Assembly (NCBI RefSeq): GCF_016722965.1
Contig: NZ_JAEQNB010000006.1
Coordinates: 248,001 to 312,000 of the forward strand
From: Tumebacillus amylolyticus
GTDB taxonomy: Bacteria > Bacillota > Bacilli > Tumebacillales > Tumebacillaceae
Reading direction: 5' to 3'
DNA length: 64,000 nucleotides
Positions within the stretch are counted from its first letter, which is position 1. Each line of letters begins with the position of its first letter. Position numbers and translations under genes: made by a program. Of this stretch, positions 1 through 8,155 are shown one piece after another. The notes beneath the pieces were generated by a model that was given only the letters and a program-made list of their open reading frames with translations, ran no database searches and was not told the DNA's origin.

Positions 1-1642
1 GTTGGCAGAGCAGGAGCACCGGTTGGCTCTCCTCCAACATGTAAGCGGCACGTTCCAGCGGCAGATGGGGTGCCAGGGGCAGATAGGCACCGCCCGCTTT
101 CAAGATGGCGAACAGCGCGATGTACATCTCAAGAGAGCGATCGGTGCAAAGCGCGACGAGCGACTCCGGACCGACTCCTCTGTCACGCAACACGCGCGCC
201 ATACGATTCGCCCGCTCGTTCAGCTCGCCATACGTAAGCTTTCCGCCCTGAAATTCCAGCGCGACTCTCTGCGGATGCAAACGCACCTGCTCCTCGAACA
301 ACTCATGAATCATGAGCTCTGGAAAAAATGCCTCCGTCCGCGTCGACTCCAACAGATCTGCACGCTCTTGAGCCGTCAGCAGGTTTAAACGTTCGGCCGG
401 AGTCGCCGCATCAGCGACGATTTCGTCTAGGAGCTGAACGAGATGAGCCGCACAGCGGGCGATCATCTCTTCGTCAAACAGCGCTTCCGGCCATGTCAGG
501 ATCACGTTGATCGAGTCGAAACACTCGATTGCGACGGTCAGATCGTAGTTGGTCATCTCGCGCATTTCGTATCCGGTCACTGCGAACGGCCCCGCCCCAC
601 CGGAAAGCAGTTCAGTATTCAGCGGATAGTTCTCCACGACCAAAATCGTGTCAAACGCAGCCTTCACATCCACCAGCGGTGTGCTTTCAAACTCGGCTCT
701 TTCATTCAGCGCCCGTTGCATCTCTTGCAGCAAGTCTGCCGCAGTCTGCCCTTTGCGGTGCTTCACGCGCAAAGGCAACGTGTTGATAAACAGCCCCACC
801 ACATCGTCCGCACCGGGCAAGCCTCCTGAGCGACCCGACACCGTCGTTCCGAACACCACGTCCTCGGAGTTGTTGTATCGTTGCAAAAGTTGACCCCACG
901 CCGCGTAGAAAAGAGTCGCAAGCGTGACTCCTTGCGAGCGGGCAAACTCACGCATGCGGGCACTCCGCTCAACGCCCAGCGCGAGTTCATGCTTAGATGG
1001 TTTTGCTGCGGTCAGTGCTCCTTTGTTTTTTATAGAAAAAGGAACCTGCTCCCCCAACTCTTCCAGATAGGAACTCCAGAACGCTTGTTGTTTGGCTTGG
1101 TCTTGTGCTTGCACCCAGCGGATGTATTCCTTGAATTTCGGTTTTCTTGGATGGGACGGACTCTCGCTCTGCGCCAGTTGGCGATAGGCGGTAACGAACT
1201 CGCGCAGGAGAATGCCATTGCTCCATCCGTCGTACAAGATGTGGTGATGACGGAGTACCATCTCGTACTCCGTCTCGGACAGCTTGCACAACTCCACTCC
1301 AAAAGGAACCGACGACAGATCGTAGACCGACATCTCATCCGAAACCTGCCCCTCCGTGTGGAGCAGATAAGGCGGATGGTCTTTTAAGATGAGTTGGACC
1401 GGCTGTTTGACACCTTGCCAGCGAATGACCGTGCGGAGCATTTCGTTCGTTCGGACGACATGCTGCCAAGCCGCATCGAACAGGGGGATCGAAATCTCCC
1501 CATGAATGCGCAACCGCAACTCTTCCCGGTACTGACGCCCGTCGGGATCGTGCAGATGGTGGAACAGCATCCCCTCCTGAACGGGCGTGAGTGCGAGGAT
1601 GTCTTCGAGGTCTTGTTTTCGAATCTTTGCTGCAGACACCAA
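1..1642 (-). CDS. Nonribosomal peptide synthetase, 5' part only (DCL-type C domain, start of A domain)
   Basis: The reading frame opens at TTG 1642 (or GTG 1639) behind AGAGGGAGGG at 1651-1660 and runs off the left edge without a stop, so only the first ~547 residues are visible. Residues ~10-430 are a condensation domain beginning with LTPVQEGMLFHHL and carrying HHILYDGWS (HHxxxDG). This opening resembles DCL condensation domains, which accept a D-configured donor residue. An adenylation domain begins near residue 455 (LTYGELNERANRMARVL, AGGAYLPL) and is cut before its core motifs, so its substrate cannot be read. It lies 24 bp after the Ser-activating A-domain gene and is the last gene of the operon inside the window. 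A DCL domain fits acceptance of acyl-D-Asn from the C-A-T-E module at 12292-16728; that pairing is inferred. Confidence 0.93.
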   Translation of the reverse strand, partial: MVSAAKIRKQDLEDILALTPVQEGMLFHHLHDPDGRQYREELRLRIHGEISIPLFDAAWQHVVRTNEMLRTVIRWQGVKQPVQLILKDHPPYLLHTEGQVSDEMSVYDLSSVPFGVELCKLSETEYEMVLRHHHILYDGWSNGILLREFVTAYRQLAQSESPSHPRKPKFKEYIRWVQAQDQAKQQAFWSSYLEELGEQVPFSIKNKGALTAAKPSKHELALGVERSARMREFARSQGVTLATLFYAAWGQLLQRYNNSEDVVFGTTVSGRSGGLPGADDVVGLFINTLPLRVKHRKGQTAADLLQEMQRALNERAEFESTPLVDVKAAFDTILVVENYPLNTELLSGGAGPFAVTGYEMREMTNYDLTVAIECFDSINVILTWPEALFDEEMIARCAAHLVQLLDEIVADAATPAERLNLLTAQERADLLESTRTEAFFPELMIHELFEEQVRLHPQRVALEFQGGKLTYGELNERANRMARVLRDRGVGPESLVALCTDRSLEMYIALFAILKAGGAYLPLAPHLPLERAAYMLEESQPVLLLCQ

Positions 1643-1666
1643 CGTAAGAACCCTCCCTCTTTTTGC

Positions 1667-3172
1667 TTACAGCACTTCTCGTGCCACCAATGCTTTGCGG
1701 TCCACTTTCCCGTTGTCTGTCAACGGCAAGGTCACGTACAGCTCATACGCTCCGGGCAGCATGTAGTCCGGCAGTCGGTCTTTGAGATGTTTGCGAAGAC
1801 CCTTGAGATCGAAGGATGTCTCCGTCACGAGACAAGCGACCAACTTGACGACCGTCTCCGATTCTTCGCGCACGACCACCGCACACTGATCCACTCCTTC
1901 GTAGTCCAGCGCACACGCTTCAATCTCTCCCAACTCAATGCGCAACCCGCGTATCTTGACTTGATGGTCGATCCGTCCATGGTATTCGATGTTCCCATCC
2001 GGCAACACCCGTGCGAGGTCACCCGTTTTGTACAGGCGTCCAAGAGGAGAGTCCACAAACTTCTCAGCCGTCAATTTTGGATTGTTCAGATATCCTCGCG
2101 CCACCCCAATCCCCGTGATGACCAACTCTCCGACTTCCCCGTCCGGGACGAGGTCCCCCTGAACGTTTAGCACATGGAGGCCGATGTTGGTGATCGCTTT
2201 TCCAATCGGAACGGAGCCGCTGAGGACACCTGTTGTCGGGCAATCGTACGAGGAGACGTCGATCGTCGCCTCTGTGGGACCGTAGAGATTGATCAACCGC
2301 GTTCCGTTGCGGTGATGGAGCAGTTCGTTGAACTTCTCGACATGTTGAGACGCCAGCGCTTCTCCGCTTGCGAACACCAAACGCAGAGACTGTAAGCGAG
2401 ACATCTCGCCGGCTCCTTCCACGTAGTTCAAGAACGCGTTGAGCATCGAAGGCACGAAGTGCATCACCGTCACCTGTTGCGTTTCGGTGGCTTCCATAAT
2501 CGCTTGTGGAAATTTCTCCATCCCCGGTGCGAGGAAGCAAACTTTTGCCCCGACCATCGACCACCAGAACATCTCCCAGACGGAGACATCGAACGTGAAC
2601 GGAGTTTTTTGCAAGATGACATCCCTTGACCCGATCGGGTACGCGGCTTGCATCCATTCCAGGCGATTCACCAACGCACCATGCTCGATCATGACTCCTT
2701 TGGGCTTGCCAGTAGAGCCTGAGGTGTAAATCACATACACCAAGTCGGATGGTTGGTTTACGCAAAGAAGGTCTTCCTCCGAACCGGTGTAGAGATCTTC
2801 GTCGTCCAGCGCGATCATCTGCGCGGTAAGCTTTCCGAGGTGCTTGCTCTCCGTCAGAACCACCTGAACGCCGCTGTCCTCCTGAATGTACTGCAACCGT
2901 TGCACAGGGTTTGACGGTGCGAGTGGCAGATAGGCGCCGCCCGCTTTCAAGATGCCGTAGATGCCAATGATCATCCAAAGCGAGCGGTCGAGCATCAACC
3001 CGACAACACTCTCCGGCCTGACCCCTTGTTGACGCAAGTGATGAGCGAGTTGGTTCGCTTTGGCGTTCAACTCACGATACGTAAGGGACTCGTTTCGAAA
3101 AACGGCTGCAACCGCATCCGGCGTTTTTGCAGCCTGCTCCTCCAAATACTGGTGCATCAACGGGAACCTCAT
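1667..3172 (-). CDS. Stand-alone adenylation domain, Ser-specific (ZmaJ-like, aminomalonyl-ACP pathway)
   Basis: This 501-residue protein is an A domain with no carrier or condensation domain. It shows YTSGSTGKPKG, the A4 region FDVSVWEM, NLYGPTEATID and the A10 motif DNGKVDRKAL. Reading the ten-residue specificity pocket by eye gives D-V-W-H-F-S-L-I-D, which matches known serine codes (EntF-type DVWHFSL). By analogy with zwittermicin ZmaJ it should load L-Ser onto the free ACP at 4328-4579, whose seryl thioester is then oxidised to aminomalonyl-ACP. The start overlaps the acyl-CoA dehydrogenase stop by 4 bp. A second in-frame ATG at 3157 has GAGG nine bases upstream and could be the true start. 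The missing carrier domain is normal for this family and not a truncation. Confidence 0.9.
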   Translation of the reverse strand: MRFPLMHQYLEEQAAKTPDAVAAVFRNESLTYRELNAKANQLAHHLRQQGVRPESVVGLMLDRSLWMIIGIYGILKAGGAYLPLAPSNPVQRLQYIQEDSGVQVVLTESKHLGKLTAQMIALDDEDLYTGSEEDLLCVNQPSDLVYVIYTSGSTGKPKGVMIEHGALVNRLEWMQAAYPIGSRDVILQKTPFTFDVSVWEMFWWSMVGAKVCFLAPGMEKFPQAIMEATETQQVTVMHFVPSMLNAFLNYVEGAGEMSRLQSLRLVFASGEALASQHVEKFNELLHHRNGTRLINLYGPTEATIDVSSYDCPTTGVLSGSVPIGKAITNIGLHVLNVQGDLVPDGEVGELVITGIGVARGYLNNPKLTAEKFVDSPLGRLYKTGDLARVLPDGNIEYHGRIDHQVKIRGLRIELGEIEACALDYEGVDQCAVVVREESETVVKLVACLVTETSFDLKGLRKHLKDRLPDYMLPGAYELYVTLPLTDNGKVDRKALVAREVL

Positions 3173-4323
3173 TTGCGCACCGCCCGCTTGGCTTTTTTCG
3201 CAAAGCTTTTTCCAAGCAAAAGTTGATGAATCTGGTTGCTGCCTTCGACGATTTCCATCGTTTTCGAATCGCGGTAATACCGAGAGACGGAGTGGTTGTC
3301 ATTGCACCCGAGGGCTCCCATAATCTGCACGGCATTTGCAGAGTGGCGCGCTCCTGCCCGCGATGCGAAATATTTGGCGATCATGATCTTTTCCGTGGCA
3401 TCCGCCCGGTGCTCGTTCTTGGCTCGACATGCTTCAAGACAAAGCAAGGTCGCTGCTTCCAAATCGACGCCCATATCGGTGATCATGTGAGAGATCATTC
3501 CGTGGTCGATCAGATTGGCTCCAAACGCCGCACGATCCATCACATGTGCCCCGCAAGTCTCGACACACGCGCGCAACAGCCCAAGCGATGCCCAGGCAAT
3601 GGAGATGCGCCCGAATTCCAAGGCATACGGCGCGAGATAGGAGATGGCAAAACCCGGGCGACCGATCATGTTCTCCACGGGAACTTGGACGTTGTCAAAC
3701 TCCAGCATCGCGAGGTACGACGCTTTGAACCCGAGCATGTCCGGGATGTGGGTGATCGTCAGGCCCGGCGTGTCCTTGTGGACCAAGCAAGCAATCGGCT
3801 GTTCCCCATCCAGTTTCCCAAACACCAACAACACATCGGCTGCTGCGCCGAACGTGATCCATTTTTTTACGCCGTTGAGAATGAAGGTGTCCCCTTCTCG
3901 GCGATAGTTCGTCTTCATCATCTGCAAGTCGGAACCCGCTCCCGGCTCGGTCAACGCAAGTGCCGCCACCTGTTCCCCGGAGGCAAGCTTTGGAAGCCAG
4001 AACTTCTGTTGGTCGTCTGTTCCCCACTTGCAAAGCGTTTCGGTCACCATCGTGTGTACGTTGAACATGCCGGACAGGGAGATGCTCCCACGGCCAATTG
4101 CTTCATTAAATAGGCCGTAGGTTACATAGTCCCAACCTTGACCGCCGAACTCGGTCGGAACCGTCCCACCCAGATATCCGCGCGCTGCACAGAGCGAGAT
4201 CGTCTCATGCGGGATGCCTTGGTCGATGTCCCACCGGTTGGCGCTGGGTTCCACGTGTTCGTGGACAAACGTCAGGAACTCGGAGTAGAGCTCCTGTTGA
4301 GCAGAGGACAGGTGTTGTTTCAT
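3169..4323 (-). CDS. Acyl-CoA dehydrogenase-family flavoprotein (ZmaI-like)
   Basis: This 384-residue protein has the full acyl-CoA dehydrogenase fold, with LTEPGAGSD and KKWITFGAAAD in the FAD-binding middle domain and MEIVEGSNQIHQ near the C terminus. In extender-unit cassettes these enzymes act on carrier-bound substrates, oxidising the aldehyde made from a seryl- or glyceryl-ACP to the carboxylate. Its position next to the Ser A domain and the first ACP suggests it serves aminomalonyl-ACP formation. I chose ATG 4323 because AGGTG lies seven bases upstream and it follows the ACP stop closely; an upstream in-frame extension to 4428 would cover the ACP gene. The 3' end overlaps the A-domain gene by 4 bp. 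A paralogue lies at 6735-7883, and which ACP each serves is inferred from gene order. Confidence 0.88.
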   Translation of the reverse strand: MKQHLSSAQQELYSEFLTFVHEHVEPSANRWDIDQGIPHETISLCAARGYLGGTVPTEFGGQGWDYVTYGLFNEAIGRGSISLSGMFNVHTMVTETLCKWGTDDQQKFWLPKLASGEQVAALALTEPGAGSDLQMMKTNYRREGDTFILNGVKKWITFGAAADVLLVFGKLDGEQPIACLVHKDTPGLTITHIPDMLGFKASYLAMLEFDNVQVPVENMIGRPGFAISYLAPYALEFGRISIAWASLGLLRACVETCGAHVMDRAAFGANLIDHGMISHMITDMGVDLEAATLLCLEACRAKNEHRADATEKIMIAKYFASRAGARHSANAVQIMGALGCNDNHSVSRYYRDSKTMEIVEGSNQIHQLLLGKSFAKKAKRAVRK

Positions 4324-4327
4324 GGCG

Positions 4328-4579
4328 TTACACCTGTGCCGCTTGCTTGGCTCGAATGAAGCACGCAATCGCCGATACCGATTTGTAGTTGTCCATGTCC
4401 AGATCATCCATCGTGACTTTGATGCCAAACTCTTTCTCCAAGAACGTCATCAACTGAATGGCGAACAGCGAGTTCACCAGTCCTTCTTCGAACAGTTCGG
4501 TTTCGTGGTCAAACTCCACGTCGTCTACATGCTCGGAGATGTAGTCGTGAAGGATCGTTTCGATTTTTTTCTCAGCCAT
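4328..4579 (-). CDS. Free-standing acyl carrier protein (ZmaH-like)
   Basis: This 83-residue protein has the size and helical pattern of a free-standing ACP. The phosphopantetheine serine is Ser37 in EEGLVNSLFAIQL. The usual Asp before that Ser (DSL) is Asn, as in the second ACP of this operon, which seems typical of carriers for methoxy-, hydroxy- and aminomalonyl units. It is expected to carry serine loaded by the A domain at 1667-3172 while two oxidoreductases convert it to aminomalonyl-ACP. ATG 4579 was preferred, with AAGGGAG eleven bases upstream; GTG 4591 is an alternative. It sits between the 3-hydroxyacyl-CoA dehydrogenase gene (22-bp gap) and the acyl-CoA dehydrogenase gene (4 bp between stop and start). 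Confidence 0.87.
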   Translation of the reverse strand: MAEKKIETILHDYISEHVDDVEFDHETELFEEGLVNSLFAIQLMTFLEKEFGIKVTMDDLDMDNYKSVSAIACFIRAKQAAQV

Positions 4580-4600
4580 GTGCAAGCACACTCCCTTGGT

Positions 4601-5455
4601 TTAGTTGGAATACGAATAGAACCCCTGCCCCGATTTGCGTCCGCAGTACCCGGCATCCACCAGCTTTTTCAACAGCGGGCAACAGCGGAACTTCGGATCT
4701 TGATACTCTTCGTACAGCACTTGCAACGAGTGCATAACGGTGTCCAGCCCGATCAGATCGGCAGTTTCCAGCGGGCCCATTTTGTGCCCGAAACATTTCT
4801 TGAAAATTTCATCGACTTGCTTGGCCGTGCCGACTCCGTCCATGACGACGAACGCCGCTTCGTTCATGAACAAATGTGAGATGCGGTTGGAGACGAACCC
4901 GGTCTGGTCGTTGACGACGATCGCATCTTTGTCCAGTTGGGCAAGGAAGGCTTCTGCGTTCGCCACCGTCTCATCAGACGTGAGGTAGCCCCGGATCACT
5001 TCGATGGTCGGCTTCAAATAGACCGGGTTCATGAAGTGCATGCCGATGATGCGATCCGGCCGCTTTGTCACACCCCCGACTTTTGTGATCGAAATGCAGG
5101 ACGTATTGACGCCAAACACCGTCTCTTCCTTGCAGATTTCGTCCAGTCGACGATAGATCGGCTCTTTGATACTCCAGTTTTCCGGCACGTTCTCCACGAT
5201 GAAGTCGCAATCGGCGACATCGTCGAGGTCGGTGGTCAAGTGCAGCCTTGCACGGACTTCATCTGCTTGCAGGCGTGGAAGTTTTTTGTTCACCAAGGGT
5301 GCAAAGCGCACCGTTTGGAGAATTTCCGCTTCCGCTTTTTGCAGTTGCTCCTCTGTGACGTCGACCAACACGGTTTCCAGACCGTGCAGCGCCAGATCGA
5401 CCGACATCCCGATCCCCATCGTGCCGGCTCCTACAATTCCGATTTTTTTGAACAT
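4601..5455 (-). CDS. 3-hydroxyacyl-CoA dehydrogenase-family oxidoreductase (ZmaG-like)
   Basis: The 284-residue protein begins with the Rossmann motif GIVGAGTMGIGM. It has the family's HFMNPVYLKPTIEVI segment with the catalytic His, a DQTGFVSNRI segment, and a C-terminal dimerisation domain ending GRKSGQGFYSYSN. In extender-unit pathways this enzyme oxidises the primary hydroxyl of glyceryl-ACP or seryl-ACP to an aldehyde with NAD(P)+. There is only one such gene for two ACP/dehydrogenase pairs, as in zwittermicin, where one ZmaG serves both branches. ATG 5455 has AGGGAG eight bases upstream and lies just after the acyltransferase stop at 5476. A longer in-frame reading to 5938 would lie inside the acyltransferase gene and is not credible. 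Confidence 0.9.
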   Translation of the reverse strand: MFKKIGIVGAGTMGIGMSVDLALHGLETVLVDVTEEQLQKAEAEILQTVRFAPLVNKKLPRLQADEVRARLHLTTDLDDVADCDFIVENVPENWSIKEPIYRRLDEICKEETVFGVNTSCISITKVGGVTKRPDRIIGMHFMNPVYLKPTIEVIRGYLTSDETVANAEAFLAQLDKDAIVVNDQTGFVSNRISHLFMNEAAFVVMDGVGTAKQVDEIFKKCFGHKMGPLETADLIGLDTVMHSLQVLYEEYQDPKFRCCPLLKKLVDAGYCGRKSGQGFYSYSN

Positions 5456-5475
5456 GGAAGGAACTCCCTTTGCCC

Positions 5476-6738
5476 TTAGGCTTGAATTTTCAACAATTTT
5501 CGCCCGAGTACGTCGCGCAGATGGCGCTCGCGTTCTTCTTGGCGCACACGCTTGGCTTCCAGCGCCGTCTGCATCATCTGGAGAGCTTCTTGCACATCGG
5601 CTTGACTCGTCGCCAAACCGGATGCGTTTCGCTCTTCCCATGCGTTTTGAACGTGTCGGAACGGATTCACAACGCGGCGTTCGTAATCGGCACCGTCTCG
5701 GTTGTGGTTCCTCGTCCCCGCTACGACAGCCAAACATTGAGCGATGATGTGCGGATAGTCCTCTTGCTGCACGACCAACATCCGCTCCGACTTGCGCACG
5801 TCTTTTTCCTTGTCGTACGTGCAGGACAGCACATCGGGTGCGACGGCTTGCAAGAGGTATTGCAAGACGTTTTTCGGTCCGATCTCCACGGCGGTCGTCA
5901 GGCCCGCTTCCAGCAGATAGCGCAAGGAATCCAACCAACGAACGGGATGCACCAACTGTTGGTACAAGTTGTCCGCTACCGTTTCAGAGGTTCCGTAAGG
6001 CAGGGCGTTGCGGTTGGCGATTACAGGAACGGAGGGAACGCGCATCTGCGTCTCCTGCAATAAGTTCAAGAAACGGTCGGCTGCCGGTTGCATGATCGGC
6101 GAGTGGAACGGGCCGCTCATCTTGATCGGAATCGCGATCCCCCCTTGCTTGACGACGAGATCGCCTGCCAGACGAATGGCCGCCTGTGTGCCGGAGATCG
6201 ATGTTTTCAGCGGCGTGTCATAGGCTGATACGTACACCGGCTCTCCCATTTCCGACACGTTTGCGCAAATCTCTTCCACCGCAGCGGGAGCGAGATTGGT
6301 CACCCACGCCATCGTGCCATCGACCGATGCGGCGTGTTCGCTGACGATCTCTCCACGCGCTTTCACCAAGCGAAGAGCATCGGAGAGCCCAAACGCGCCC
6401 GCACAACAGAGTGCGGAATACTCGCCCAGCGAATAGCCGAGCATCGCGTCCGGTTTCAGGCCGATCTCCTGCTGGAACACGCGATAGGTCGCCACGCTGA
6501 CGGTGACCAACGCGGTCTGCGCATGTTGGAGTTGGTCGAGTTCCGCCTTGTGCGACTTGTCCAGACAAAGCGTCGCCATGTCGAAACCCAGTGTCTCGCT
6601 TGCTTCTTCAAATGTCTCGCGAGCCACTTGGAAATTGTCAAAAAAATACTTGCCCATTCCGGAGTAATGGGAGCCGACTCCCGGAAACATGAACACCGCG
6701 TTCGCCACTTGCACCTCTCCCTCTCTGTCTTGCCTCAT
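5476..6738 (-). CDS. Trans-acting malonyl-type acyltransferase (ZmaF-like)
   Basis: This 420-residue protein is a free-standing acyltransferase of the FabD/PKS-AT fold. It opens with VFMFPGVGSHYSGMG, has nucleophile Ser103 in GYSLGEYSA and the catalytic His212 in GPFHSP. It lies between the two sets of extender-unit genes and should transfer the hydroxymalonyl and/or aminomalonyl group from the small ACPs to PKS carrier domains, the role of ZmaF. About 100 residues follow the AT core, ending in a charged, probably helical stretch (VRQEERERHLRDVLGRKLL) that may dock to partners. ATG 6738 overlaps the upstream stop by 4 bp and has GAGGGG seven bases upstream. GTG 6708, behind GGGAGAGG, is a good alternative. 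Confidence 0.9.
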   Translation of the reverse strand: MRQDREGEVQVANAVFMFPGVGSHYSGMGKYFFDNFQVARETFEEASETLGFDMATLCLDKSHKAELDQLQHAQTALVTVSVATYRVFQQEIGLKPDAMLGYSLGEYSALCCAGAFGLSDALRLVKARGEIVSEHAASVDGTMAWVTNLAPAAVEEICANVSEMGEPVYVSAYDTPLKTSISGTQAAIRLAGDLVVKQGGIAIPIKMSGPFHSPIMQPAADRFLNLLQETQMRVPSVPVIANRNALPYGTSETVADNLYQQLVHPVRWLDSLRYLLEAGLTTAVEIGPKNVLQYLLQAVAPDVLSCTYDKEKDVRKSERMLVVQQEDYPHIIAQCLAVVAGTRNHNRDGADYERRVVNPFRHVQNAWEERNASGLATSQADVQEALQMMQTALEAKRVRQEERERHLRDVLGRKLLKIQA

Positions 6739-7883
6739 GCTTCTGCCCCTCGATGGTGACAGGTTCGCAACACCTGTTGCGCGATCACCGGTTGAAGCAC
6801 TTGTGAAGTTCCTTCGATGATTTCCAGCACCTTCGCTTCACGGAACAACCGCTCAACCGGATATTGATTTGAAAACCCGTTCCCACCAAACACTTGCACC
6901 GCATCGGTGGCAACTTTCATCGCCATCTTGGACGTGAAGACTTTGGCGATCGAAGTCTGGATCATCGCCTCGTGGTGCTTGTCCTTTCGCAAGCGTCCCA
7001 CACTCAAGCAGAGAGCGCGGGCCGCTTGGAGTTGGACGTGCGCGTCTGCGAGCAGCGCTTGCACCGCATCGTATTCGCAGATGAGTTTGCCGCCCTGTCG
7101 ACGCGTCCTCGCGTAGGTCGCCATCGCGTTGAGCGATTCCTGTGCGATGGCCACCCCTGCCCAAGCGATGCTGTAGCGTCCGTGATCCAATGCGCTGTTC
7201 ACGATGTAGGAGAACCCGCCCCCGATGCGGCCCAGCACGTTTTCGTGCGGCACGACGACGTCGTGCAAGTCGATCTCGGCGAGATGTGACGCTTTACTCG
7301 CGAGCAGCCCGCTCATCTTGGTCGTGGAGACGCCCGTTTGACTGCGTTCCACGAGGAAAGCGGTCACCTCGCCTGTCTGTGCGTCCGACGCGATGACGAG
7401 AAACAGATCGGCAATGTCGGCAAACGAGATCCATTTCTTGCGCCCTTGGAGGAGGAAACCCTCCTCCGTTTTCACGTAGGTCGTGCGCACGCCACGGGCA
7501 TCAGAGCCGACGTCCGGTTCTGTTAATGCGAAGGCCGCCAAGAGTTCACCCCTTGCCATCTTGGGGAGCCAGTGCTCTTTTTGCGCAGGAGTGCCCCATC
7601 GGAGCAACGATTCTCCAACCAGTGAAGTATGGACGGTGATCAGTTCCCGCATGGAGTTGCAGGCCTTGCCGATCTCTTCGGTAAACAGACCGTACTCGAC
7701 CGGATCGAGAGCCAGACCGCCATACTGCACCGGGAAACTCGCCGCGAGGAAGCCTTGTTGCGCCAATCGACGTATGACCTCGCGCGGAATTTCCTCCTCA
7801 GCTTCAAACGCCCCGGCTTGCGGGCGGAGTTCCTCCTCGGCGAACGCCTGCGCCGCTTGAAGGATCTCTTGCGCCGTCCTCAT
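6735..7883 (-). CDS. Acyl-CoA dehydrogenase-family flavoprotein (ZmaE-like)
   Basis: This 382-residue protein is the second acyl-CoA dehydrogenase of the cassette. It has FALTEPDVGSDARG, KKWISFADIADLF and LEIIEGTSQVLQPVI at the expected positions. It directly follows the second ACP and the FkbH-like gene, so it should oxidise the 2-hydroxy-3-oxopropionyl (dehydrogenated glyceryl) thioester to hydroxymalonyl-ACP. Start and stop each overlap a neighbour by 4 bp, which indicates translational coupling. No O-methyltransferase (FkbG-like) gene is seen in the cassette, so the expected unit is hydroxymalonyl and not methoxymalonyl. The assignment to the hydroxy branch rests on gene order, since the two dehydrogenases cannot be told apart by motifs. 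Confidence 0.9.
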   Translation of the reverse strand: MRTAQEILQAAQAFAEEELRPQAGAFEAEEEIPREVIRRLAQQGFLAASFPVQYGGLALDPVEYGLFTEEIGKACNSMRELITVHTSLVGESLLRWGTPAQKEHWLPKMARGELLAAFALTEPDVGSDARGVRTTYVKTEEGFLLQGRKKWISFADIADLFLVIASDAQTGEVTAFLVERSQTGVSTTKMSGLLASKASHLAEIDLHDVVVPHENVLGRIGGGFSYIVNSALDHGRYSIAWAGVAIAQESLNAMATYARTRRQGGKLICEYDAVQALLADAHVQLQAARALCLSVGRLRKDKHHEAMIQTSIAKVFTSKMAMKVATDAVQVFGGNGFSNQYPVERLFREAKVLEIIEGTSQVLQPVIAQQVLRTCHHRGAEA

Positions 7884-8140
7884 GCGGACTGGCTCCCTTG
7901 GATTTTTCGAATCAACGTGGCGATGTTCGTGACGGTGGCGAAATTGCTGATCACCAGATCGTCGTTGTCAACGGTCAAGGCGAATTCGTTCTCGATGTAA
8001 GACAGCATCTGCATGGCGAACAGCGAATTCACATACCCCAGTTCAAAAATGTTATCGTCGTCTGTGAACACAGCGTCTCCTGCGAACACGACGAGATTGC
8101 TTTTTATAAAGGAACGGATTTGCTCTTCCATTGTCGTCAT
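7880..8140 (-). CDS. Free-standing acyl carrier protein (ZmaD-like)
   Basis: This 86-residue ACP has the modification site Ser39 in ELGYVNSLFAMQM, again with Asn where Asp is usual. By position and by analogy with FkbJ/ZmaD it accepts the glyceryl group delivered by the FkbH-like protein encoded 15 bp upstream and holds it during oxidation to hydroxymalonyl-ACP. ATG 8140 follows AAGGAGG with ten bases between. A second ATG at 8131 is possible. The stop overlaps the start of the acyl-CoA dehydrogenase by 4 bp. Confidence 0.9.
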   Translation of the reverse strand: MTTMEEQIRSFIKSNLVVFAGDAVFTDDDNIFELGYVNSLFAMQMLSYIENEFALTVDNDDLVISNFATVTNIATLIRKIQGSQSA

Positions 8141-8155
8141 CAGCTTTCTTCCTCC

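Noticed and set aside
1667-3172. Stand-alone A domain as a truncated or decayed NRPS
   Set aside because: The gene overlaps its neighbour by 4 bp, has all core motifs and a clean Ser pocket. Zwittermicin ZmaJ has the same single-domain form.
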